From Alistipes sp. CAG:831 (GTDB taxonomy: Bacteria; Bacteroidota; Bacteroidia; Bacteroidales; UBA932), in NCBI GenBank assembly GCA_000432775.1, contig HF990415.1, positions 35,098 to 48,159 on the forward strand: a stretch of 13,062 nucleotides of DNA, in the 5' to 3' direction. The notes under the pieces are model-generated. The model was not told the origin of the DNA. It worked only from the letters and a program-made list of their open reading frames with translations, and did not search any database. Positions 8,225-12,930 of the stretch are shown piece after piece (position 1 is the first letter of the stretch; each line of letters begins with the position of its first letter). The position numbers were made by a program, and so were the translations under genes.

Positions 8225-8997
8225 ATGCCTGCTCACCCGCTCCGCGGACCGCGATGATACTGGCGGCCGGACTGGGCACACGGCTCCGTCCTCTGACTGA
8301 CCGGATGCCCAAGGCCCTGGTACCGTTCGAAGGAGTGCCCATGATACAGAGGCTGATGGTCAGGCTGCGCGAAGCCGGTTTCACACGCGCAGTCATCAAT
8401 GTCCATCATTTTGCAGACATGCTGGAGGACTTCGTCCGCTCGCACGGAGGCTTCGGGCTGGAAGTGGAGTTCTCGGACGAACGGGACCTGCTGCGCGACA
8501 CCGGAGGCGGCATCCGCCATGCGGTCATGTCCGGCCTGATAGGCGATGAGCCAGTGCTGGTGCACAATGTGGACATTGTCACTTCCGGAATAGACCTCGG
8601 CCGCTTTTTCAGGGAAACCTCCGGCATTCCCGACGCATCCCTTCTAGTGAGCGACAGGAGAGCATCGCGATACCTCCTTGCCGATTCCGACGGGATGCTC
8701 CGCGGATGGGTACACCCTGCCAAAGGGATTTTCAAAAGTACAGGTTCTGCCTCCCGCACACCGGTGCAAGGCCCTGTTCCTGCAGACCCCCACGCCATAC
8801 CCGGATGCACCCCACTTGCCTTCAGCGGCATACACGTCCTCACCCCTGCCGCCCTGCAGCTGCTCCGCTCATGGCCTGAGGCATTCTCCATCATTGACTT
8901 CTACCTGACCATAGCCGCAACCCATCCGGTGCACTGCATAAGCGCACCGCCTGACGCTGCCATTACCGACATCGGCAAGCTGTCACTGCTTCAGTGA
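8221..8997 (+). CDS. murU: MurU-like sugar-1-phosphate nucleotidyltransferase
   Basis: Predicted to join MurNAc-1-phosphate to UTP, giving UDP-MurNAc for peptidoglycan synthesis. The 258 residues carry the nucleotidyltransferase signature MILAAGLGTRLRPLTDRMPKAL starting at residue 12 (the LGTRLRP loop plus Lys31), then DTGGGIRHA and VLVHNVDIVTS, where the Asp is the expected metal ligand. The single domain without a left-handed beta-helix fits MurU rather than GlmU. Its position directly after an AmgK-like kinase, with a 4-bp start/stop overlap, is the main reason for choosing MurU over other members such as glucose-1-phosphate or mannose-1-phosphate transferases. It is slightly longer than typical MurU (about 225-240); a loop around residues 165-195 may account for that. 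The stop codon lies inside a perfect hairpin. Confidence 0.78.
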   Translation: MNACSPAPRTAMILAAGLGTRLRPLTDRMPKALVPFEGVPMIQRLMVRLREAGFTRAVINVHHFADMLEDFVRSHGGFGLEVEFSDERDLLRDTGGGIRHAVMSGLIGDEPVLVHNVDIVTSGIDLGRFFRETSGIPDASLLVSDRRASRYLLADSDGMLRGWVHPAKGIFKSTGSASRTPVQGPVPADPHAIPGCTPLAFSGIHVLTPAALQLLRSWPEAFSIIDFYLTIAATHPVHCISAPPDAAITDIGKLSLLQ

Positions 8998-9000
8998 CAG
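8980..9000. terminator. Perfect 9-bp hairpin at the end of the MurU-like gene
   Basis: CTGTCACTG (8980-8988), loop CTT, CAGTGACAG (8992-9000). The TGA stop of the MurU-like gene is inside the right arm. The two flanking genes converge here (stops at 8997 and 9036), so it may end transcription from both sides, but there is no T-run on either strand. It may act as a 3'-end stabiliser instead. Confidence 0.4.
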
Positions 9001-9035
9001 TATTCCCTTCCGCAGCCGGATTTACGCACACCGCA

Positions 9036-9323
9036 CTAACGTTTCCGCTTCGGATTGCGGGGAAACCAGCCCTTGTCCACCCTCTTCTCCTGTTCGTACA
9101 GCTCCAGAATAGACCAGAAACAGGAAAAAGCCGTTACACCCATGAGAGTGGACACGACAATATCCGCGACAAACAGCGAACCGGCAGCGGCACCCAGCCC
9201 AGCCAGCAGGAAGACCCACCAGCAACGCTTGCCGAAATAATATTCAGATTTTATGACTATCGGATGAAACAGCCCGATAATCAAGAAGGTAGAAATACCT
9301 ATTACTATTCCCATGTAGTTCAT
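9036..9323 (-). CDS. DUF4491 family small membrane protein
   Basis: A 95-residue integral membrane protein of unknown function that I recognise as the DUF4491 family of Bacteroidota. The pattern is MNYMGIVIGISTFLIIGLFH, then HPIVIKSEYYFGKRCWWVF, a second and third hydrophobic stretch (about 36-75), and the basic tail GWFPRNPKRKR, which is probably cytoplasmic. The start at 9323 is preferred over the upstream ATG at 9353 because the family begins with MN-x-x-G and because a TACATTTG promoter box (9336-9329) lies between the two. It follows the LolC/E-type permease gene with a 40-bp gap on the same strand. It may be read through from that gene or from its own promoter. No function is assigned. 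Confidence 0.85.
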   Translation of the reverse strand: MNYMGIVIGISTFLIIGLFHPIVIKSEYYFGKRCWWVFLLAGLGAAAGSLFVADIVVSTLMGVTAFSCFWSILELYEQEKRVDKGWFPRNPKRKR

Positions 9324-9328
9324 GGAGA

Positions 9329-9336
9329 CAAATGTA
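9329..9336 (-). promoter_or_regulatory. -7 box upstream of the DUF4491 gene
   Basis: On the minus strand the sequence reads TACATTTG, an exact match to TAnnTTTG, with 5 nt (TCTCC) before the ATG at 9323. No clear -33 TTTG is present. If active, it makes a near-leaderless transcript for this gene alone. Confidence 0.5.
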
Positions 9337-9363
9337 AGCAATTTTCCCGGCATTCGGGCTGAC

Positions 9364-10611
9364 TCAGCTGACTTTAATCGTCCTGTCCGGAGACACGCGG
9401 GCGATAAACAGCGAGGGAATGGTCATTATCAGAATCATCAGGACAAAGGCCGCGATATCCACCAGGACTATGTGAATCAAGTTCAGCTCTACGGGAACAA
9501 AATTCACGAAATAATTCACCGGATTGAGAGTAAAAGGCTTGAGCCATTTCTGCACGAGCAGCAGCGGGACAGCCACGGCATTGCCCCAGAGCATACCCTT
9601 GAGCACTATTGCACCGCCTCTGTAGATGAATACCTTGCAGATATTGGAAGTCCTCATGCCCAGCGATTTGAGCAGGCCTATCATGGAGATGCGCTCAAAG
9701 AGGATAATCAGCAGACCGGAGATCATGTTGAAGCCGGCCACCGCCATCATAAGCACCATCACCACCAGCACATTGAGATCCAGCAGAGCCAGCCAGTCGA
9801 ACAGTCCGGGATATATCTCGTCTATCCTGCGCACAACCACCGGAGCATCCGCAGTGATGTCCCTCTCCATTATTATCTCCCCTATCCCGTCATACACACG
9901 GTTTCTCATGCGCTCAGCAGCCTTGCTTCCGTCTCCGCCCAAAGATATTTCCAGACAGGACGACTCATGATCCTCCCAGCCGTTCAGCCTGCGTATCTGA
10001 CGGATATCCATCAGAGCCAGCTTCTCGTCCAGATCCTCCAGCTGGATGTCGTACAGTCCTGACACAGTCAGTCTCCTCGCCCTCACCTGCTCACCGATGA
10101 AATATACCGTCATCCTCTCTCCTGTACTCAACCCCAGCATGGCTGCCAGCCGCTTCGAAATCAGCACCTCGTCACTCATCCGTTCTCCGGAGAAATCCGG
10201 GAGCGAGCCCTCAGCCAGAAAATCCGCAAAAAAGTCCAGGGAATAAGTCGAGTCCACCCCCTTGAACATCACCCCGTGCACATCCTTGCCGGACTTGATC
10301 ATACCCGGCTTATACGCCGTCTCACTCACCGAACGCACTCCCGGCACAGCCTTTATCTCCGGCAGATAAGACAGATCAGCCTGCAGAGGATACACATCAT
10401 TCATATAGTCCATCCCGGGCACTGTTATCAGAATCTCACCGGTAAAGCCTGCAGCCCTCTTCCCTATCTCCTTCCTGAACCCTTCTGAAATCGCTACCGC
10501 CATCAATATCACCCCGATACTGATGGCTACCGACACGCATGCAATCGCATTGCCGGTCGAACTCACCCCCCGTCCCCTGATTTTTTTGGCTATAAATAAA
10601 TTTAAATTCAT
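9364..10611 (-). CDS. LolC/LolE-type ABC transporter permease (FtsX family)
   Basis: A 415-residue inner-membrane permease. In proteobacteria LolC/E with the ATPase LolD releases lipoproteins from the inner membrane for transport to the outer membrane. The layout is typical: a short cytoplasmic start (MNLNLFIAKKI), a transmembrane helix at about 20-42 (IACVSVAISIGVILMAVAIS), a large periplasmic MacB_PCD-like domain (about 45-265), then three C-terminal helices of the FtsX domain. Those helices contain GFNMISGLLIILFERISMIG and LKSLGMRTSNICKVF, the coupling segment typical of LolC/E. The TTG at 10635 is rejected as a start because it falls within the promoter box TACCTTTG (10640-10633); ATG 10611 gives the family N-terminus. 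No LolD ATPase gene is in the window, so assignment to Lol rather than another FtsX-type exporter rests on similarity. Confidence 0.87.
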   Translation of the reverse strand: MNLNLFIAKKIRGRGVSSTGNAIACVSVAISIGVILMAVAISEGFRKEIGKRAAGFTGEILITVPGMDYMNDVYPLQADLSYLPEIKAVPGVRSVSETAYKPGMIKSGKDVHGVMFKGVDSTYSLDFFADFLAEGSLPDFSGERMSDEVLISKRLAAMLGLSTGERMTVYFIGEQVRARRLTVSGLYDIQLEDLDEKLALMDIRQIRRLNGWEDHESSCLEISLGGDGSKAAERMRNRVYDGIGEIIMERDITADAPVVVRRIDEIYPGLFDWLALLDLNVLVVMVLMMAVAGFNMISGLLIILFERISMIGLLKSLGMRTSNICKVFIYRGGAIVLKGMLWGNAVAVPLLLVQKWLKPFTLNPVNYFVNFVPVELNLIHIVLVDIAAFVLMILIMTIPSLFIARVSPDRTIKVS

Positions 10612-10618
10612 ATATTTG
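10585..10618 (+). promoter_or_regulatory. Candidate tRNA-Gly promoter
   Basis: TTTG (10585-10588), 22 bp, then TATATTTG (10611-10618), an exact -7 box at slightly long spacing. It faces the tRNA, which begins at 10651, and predicts a leader of about 25-30 nt to be removed by RNase P. Its -7 box overlaps the first base of the LolC/E-type permease start codon on the other strand. Confidence 0.45.
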
Positions 10619-10632
10619 CAGTCGCAATGCCG

Positions 10633-10640
10633 CAAAGGTA
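10633..10640 (-). promoter_or_regulatory. -7 box of the LolC/E-type permease gene
   Basis: On the minus strand the sequence reads TACCTTTG, an exact TAnnTTTG, 21 nt before the ATG at 10611. A -33 TTTG is not evident; the expected position falls inside the tRNA gene. This promoter and the tRNA promoter fire outward through each other's leader regions. Confidence 0.5.
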
Positions 10641-10650
10641 AACATTTTTC

Positions 10651-10723
10651 GCGGAAATAGCTCAGTTGGTAGAGCGTCGGCTTCCCAAGCCGAAGGTCGC
10701 GGGTTCGAACCCCGTTTTCCGCT
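10651..10723 (+). tRNA. tRNA-Gly (anticodon CCC)
   Basis: A complete cloverleaf is readable. The acceptor stem is GCGGAAA (10651-10657) with TTTCCGC (10716-10722) and discriminator T at 10723. The D stem is GCTC/GAGC with loop AGTTGGTA. The anticodon stem TCGGC/GCCGA closes loop TTCCCAA, placing CCC at positions 34-36, which reads GGG. The variable loop is AGGTC, and the T stem GCGGG/CCCGT closes TTCGAAC. No CCA is encoded, so it is added after transcription. The gene is 73 nt. Its last 21 bases plus the next C recur exactly at 10920 and 11164, a pattern typical of sites used by integrases. Confidence 0.96.
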
Positions 10724-10919
10724 CGAAAGAAAGTCCCTTAGACCCACAGACCGCAGCACACCGCCAGCGGTTTTTTTTTATTCCGCCTCACGCAACGGAG
10801 CGGGAAACGGGGTTCTCCCCAAGACCTTCTACTCCCTCCTGTGGAGGGCCGGGGAGGATACAAAAAGGCGCGGAACACTCGCGCTGATTTTGATCCCGAA
10901 GGGAGAGAAATCAGTGCGA
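10703..10919 (+). repeat. Repeat unit 1 (217 bp), starting in the tRNA-Gly 3' end
   Basis: This is the first of two tandem units, each beginning with the same 22-bp tRNA-derived sequence (10703-10724 here). After the tRNA comes a terminator (10748-10779), then a segment at 10797-10919 that matches 11041-11163 of unit 2 with only three substitutions (near 10813, 10831 and 10851). It includes the hairpin CCCTCC-TGT-GGAGGG (10834-10848) and the long stem-loop at 10877-10921. Sequence from 10852 to 10978 is identical to 11096-11222 over 127 bp. Open frames through it are long only because the region lacks stops, and they would translate through tRNA-derived sequence, so it is treated as non-coding. 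Confidence 0.9.
10748..10779 (+). terminator. Intrinsic terminator after tRNA-Gly
   Basis: AGACCGC (10748-10754) pairs with GCGGTTT (10767-10773), including one G-U, across a 12-nt loop, and the T-run covers 10771-10779. Placed 25 nt after the tRNA, it is the natural 3' end of the tRNA transcript. A close relative recurs in repeat unit 2. Confidence 0.8.
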
Positions 10920-10940
10920 GTTCGAACCCCGTTTTCCGCT
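10870..10940 (+). other. tRNA-ended stem-loop, copy 1
   Basis: GCGGAA (10870-10875), the same six bases as the tRNA-Gly 5' end, could pair with TTCCGC (10934-10939) in the repeated tRNA 3' end. Between them is a stem of ACTCGCGCTGATTT (10877-10890) with AAATCAGTGCGAGT (10908-10921), 14 bp with one G-U, capped by an inner TCCC-GAA-GGGA. The D and anticodon arms are absent. Whether it is transcribed or processed is unknown. It could be an RNA, a recombination-site structure, or a decayed tRNA. Confidence 0.6.
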
Positions 10941-10941
10941 C
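10920..10941 (+). repeat. 22-bp direct repeat of the tRNA-Gly 3' end, copy 2 (att-like)
   Basis: Identical to 10703-10724: the T-loop, 3' T-stem strand, 3' acceptor strand, discriminator base and one further C. Tyrosine-recombinase elements often use this part of a tRNA as their attachment core and leave such copies. No integrase gene lies in the window, so use as an att site is inference. Confidence 0.85.
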
Positions 10942-10990
10942 AATAAAGTTTCCAAAGGACTACCGACCGCAGCACCCGGCCCCCAGAACC

Positions 10991-11024
10991 AAAGACCGCA
11001 GCACACCACCAGCGGTCTTTTTTT
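10991..11024 (+). terminator. Intrinsic terminator in repeat unit 2
   Basis: AAAGACCGC (10991-10999) pairs perfectly with GCGGTCTTT (11012-11020) around a 12-nt loop, with seven T in 11018-11024. Compared with the copy after the tRNA, the G-U pair has become G-C, so the fold is kept and strengthened. There is no gene immediately upstream except the repeat itself. Confidence 0.75.
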
Positions 11025-11113
11025 ATTCGCCTCACGCACCGGAGCGGGAAACGGGGGTCTCCCCAAGACCTTCTCCTCCCTCCTGTGGAGGGCCAGGGAG
11101 GATACAAAAAGGC

Positions 11114-11184
11114 GCGGAACACTCGCGCTGATTTTGATCCCGAAGGGAGAGAAATCAGTGCGAGTTCGAACCCCGTTTTCCGCT
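11114..11184 (+). other. tRNA-ended stem-loop, copy 2
   Basis: Exact copy, 244 bp downstream, of the structure at 10870-10940: GCGGAA at 11114-11119, the 14-bp stem-loop at 11121-11165, and TTCCGC at 11178-11183. No base differs between copies, so there are no compensatory changes to test the fold. Either the duplication is recent or the sequence is constrained. Confidence 0.6.
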
Positions 11185-11222
11185 CAATAAAGTTTCCAAA
11201 GGACTACCGACCGCAGCACCCG
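11164..11222 (+). repeat. Partial repeat unit 3 with third tRNA-Gly 3' end copy
   Basis: The 59 bases are identical to 10920-10978: the 22-bp tRNA-derived core (11164-11185) and the trailer through GACCGCAGCACCCG. Identity stops after 11222. There is no terminator or hairpin here, so this looks like the right-hand junction of the array. Confidence 0.88.
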
Positions 11223-11269
11223 AGCAGAAAACCACCCTCACAGACATCCCCAACGAGAATAAGATTCCC

Positions 11270-11440
11270 CACCTTCCAAAGGTGTGCATTTTCCCCGCGA
11301 TATCACCCCACCTTCCGAAGGTGAGTTTCCGTACCATGTCCACCAGAGCATCTGTAGCGGCGTTTTGCCTCCATTCTGCCTTTCCACACCTCCCGAAGGT
11401 GAGCAGAAACACAAGGAAATCTACTCACCTTCCAAAGGTG
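11270..11440. repeat. Four 15-bp palindromes on a 39-bp grid
   Basis: CACCTTCCAAAGGTG at 11270-11284 and 11426-11440, CACCTTCCGAAGGTG at 11309-11323, and CACCTCCCGAAGGTG at 11387-11401. Arms CACCTT/AAGGTG flank a 3-nt centre; the third copy has one arm mismatch. Starts are 39, 78 and 39 bp apart, as if a fifth copy at 11348 had been lost. The 24-bp intervals are not alike. The palindromes sit between the tRNA repeats and the promoter of the small gene at 11511. They could be operators, a dispersed palindromic repeat family, or remains of a tandem repeat. Confidence 0.85.
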
Positions 11441-11471
11441 GAACAGCAACAAAGCCACCGACTCCGAATAT

Positions 11472-11503
11472 TTCGTTATTGTCCGCAGGATTTCGTACCT
11501 TTG
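11472..11503 (+). promoter_or_regulatory. Promoter of the small 54-residue gene
   Basis: TTCG (11472-11475), 20 bp, then TACCTTTG (11496-11503), an exact -7 box with a one-mismatch -33 box. The ATG at 11511 follows after 7 nt, so the transcript should be nearly leaderless. This is the strongest argument that the small frame is a real gene. Confidence 0.6.
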
Positions 11504-11510
11504 CAGCACT

Positions 11511-11675
11511 ATGGCAGACAATTATCTCGAAAGAAGATACGACGAATACCTGGAACGGAAGGCCGCAGCCGAGAAAGCGAAGCGTACAGCCTGGAAGAAG
11601 CGGCTGGACGCCTACCGGAAGCAAATGACGGTCGATAATCAGAGCAGCGGATGCGACCCCAGCAGAGGCCGGTAG
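11511..11675 (+). CDS. Small basic protein of 54 residues, function unknown
   Basis: The frame runs from ATG 11511 to TAG 11673-11675. It encodes a highly charged, Lys/Arg/Glu-rich, probably helical protein (MADNYLERRYDEYLERKAAA, then KAKRTAWKKRLDAYRKQM) with no signal peptide or membrane segment. The N-terminus MADNYLE is reminiscent of short conserved Bacteroidota proteins I have seen with the same opening, but I cannot name a verified function. Support comes from the exact TACCTTTG box 7 nt upstream and the helical composition of the first 40 residues; the last 14 or so look unstructured. Its last 37 bp overlap the 3' end of the convergent hydrolase gene. Confidence 0.65.
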   Translation: MADNYLERRYDEYLERKAAAEKAKRTAWKKRLDAYRKQMTVDNQSSGCDPSRGR

Positions 11676-12889
11676 CCGTCGCGTATCAGACCGTCGAGCA
11701 TCAGATACAGCTCGCTCATCTGTCCCACGTCGATCCTGCCGGCCTCTCTCCATCCGTCGATAATCGGCTCCGAGACATCGAAGACCTGGTCCTCGACCTC
11801 CAGCAGCTGCTGCATGTAACCGCCGCCGGAAGGCCGCCACAGCAGTTCCCAGTTCATGTAACGGTCAGTACCGTCGCCCTGATGATAGGAGTACACCCTG
11901 TCCGCAAGAGTCTGGGAGAAATCGCAAAGAGGCGAAAGCTTCGTAGCCTCGTCCCTGGCCACAAGCGAGGGCAGGTACTTGTCCGCCCCCTTGACCCACA
12001 GCGGCATGGCCACGCCTGTCGGAGGATAGCCTAGGATGGTCCACATCACCGACAGCTCGGGATTTTCCCCGGGACGCACGCCCTGCACCACCGCCGAGCT
12101 GGTGGAACCGCGGCGGGAGATAAAGTCGTAGTCGATGAACCAGCCGTTGGTCCTGGGCTTGTTGAAATCCCCCGAGCGCAGGTCGATGCCCATGATCGGA
12201 TTCTCGAAGCAGCGGGCCACGTCGGTCAGTATCCACTGGGGAGTGAACAGCCCCATTCCGGAAGCGGGCATCAGCAGCCCCTCCTCAATGAGGTAGCGCA
12301 CCTGCCCCAGTCCCTCGTTGACATCCCCGGTAAATGAGAAATTGGTCCGCGCCACATAGCCGTGGGGGGCCACAGCCGGATCATTGGCATCATACACCAC
12401 GTATTTGTAGTAGTCCACCTCCAGCATCTGCGCCCCGCCCTGGGCATCGATCACCCCAAGGCTGGCCTCGATCATACTGGGCTTCGCCAGAGTATCCAGA
12501 AAATGATGGAAATCCTCCACCGTAGCGCAGATCTCCAGGGCCCTGCGCATGATCCGTCCGTTGGCGGCACCGCGCTCCTCTCCCGGAGCCACATCCACCA
12601 GGTTGAACGACTGGGTGTTCATGATTGCAAAACCGGCCGAATTGACCCCCATCCACACATCCGTGGGATTATCCTCCACACTGTTGACGATGGCGATAAA
12701 GGAGTATTTCTCCCCTTTGAAAAACTTCACAGAGTTCTGCAGATAGTCCGAATCCCTGTGCTTCCACAGCAGCGGCCTCCCGTCCGGAGTCACCTTGCCG
12801 GAAATCACCACTGAGGAGCAGGCGTACGCAGGATATGCGGCAAACATGGCCGCAACAGCCGCCAAAAGAAAAGTTCCGAGTCTTGTCAT
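11639..12889 (-). CDS. Secreted Ntn-type amidohydrolase/acyltransferase (C45/C59-like)
   Basis: A 416-residue exported protein. The signal peptide MTRLGTFLLAAVAAMFAAYP ends in AYA, and the next residue is Cys24, beginning CSSVVISGKVTPDGRPLLWKHRDSD. A cysteine at this place followed by a sugar-amidase-like 'LLWKHRD' segment is characteristic of the N-terminal nucleophile hydrolases related to penicillin V acylase, choloylglycine hydrolase and acyl-CoA:6-APA acyltransferase. Later VWMGVNSAGFAIMNTQSFNL resembles the family's substrate-pocket region, and the Asn of GYVARTNFSF resembles its conserved downstream Asn. Signal peptidase cleavage alone would expose the nucleophile. The substrate (bile salt, N-acyl amide or other) cannot be chosen. 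It converges on and overlaps the small gene by 37 bp. Confidence 0.82.
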   Translation of the reverse strand: MTRLGTFLLAAVAAMFAAYPAYACSSVVISGKVTPDGRPLLWKHRDSDYLQNSVKFFKGEKYSFIAIVNSVEDNPTDVWMGVNSAGFAIMNTQSFNLVDVAPGEERGAANGRIMRRALEICATVEDFHHFLDTLAKPSMIEASLGVIDAQGGAQMLEVDYYKYVVYDANDPAVAPHGYVARTNFSFTGDVNEGLGQVRYLIEEGLLMPASGMGLFTPQWILTDVARCFENPIMGIDLRSGDFNKPRTNGWFIDYDFISRRGSTSSAVVQGVRPGENPELSVMWTILGYPPTGVAMPLWVKGADKYLPSLVARDEATKLSPLCDFSQTLADRVYSYHQGDGTDRYMNWELLWRPSGGGYMQQLLEVEDQVFDVSEPIIDGWREAGRIDVGQMSELYLMLDGLIRDGYRPLLGSHPLL

Positions 12890-12893
12890 AAAT

Positions 12894-12930
12894 CAAATTA
12901 TCAGATTGTTGCTAAAATTGTACAAATCTA
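12894..12930 (-). promoter_or_regulatory. Promoter region of the hydrolase gene
   Basis: On the minus strand TAGATTTG (12930-12923) is an exact -7 match 33 nt before the ATG at 12889. A second reading uses its TTTG as the -33 element, with TAATTTG (12900-12894), one base short of consensus, as the -7 box only 4 nt from the ATG. Both are possible, and neither has a perfect partner box. Confidence 0.45.

Larger units (their letters stand above)
10920..11163 (+). repeat. Repeat unit 2 (244 bp)
   Basis: Begins with an exact second copy of the 22-bp tRNA-Gly 3' sequence (10920-10941). A trailer follows (10942-10978) that is repeated at 11186-11222, then a strong terminator (10991-11024), and the segment shared with unit 1. 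It differs from unit 1 mainly at its start, where about 27 extra bases hold an additional GACCGCAGCAC (10965-10975). That 11-mer occurs four times in the region: 10749, 10965, 10994 and 11209. Confidence 0.9.

Noticed and set aside
9324..9353. Longer start for the DUF4491 gene
   Set aside because: The extra 10 codons overlap an exact TACATTTG promoter box, and the family starts at the later Met.
10841..11324. Two similar open frames encoding a shared Arg/Ser/Pro-rich peptide
   Set aside because: The similarity is only the 244-bp DNA repeat read in frame. The translation passes through hairpins, a terminator and tRNA-derived bases, and no promoter or start context was seen.
11270..11440. Possible CRISPR array, because of regularly spaced repeats
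   Set aside because: Repeats are 15 bp and palindromic, one grid position is empty, intervals are 24 bp, and no cas gene is present.
11282..11638. Open frame with the peptide HLPKV repeated
   Set aside because: 39 bp is a multiple of three, so the palindromes repeat in frame on either strand. The rest of the peptide has no protein-like features, and the frame crosses the promoter and start of the small gene at 11511.
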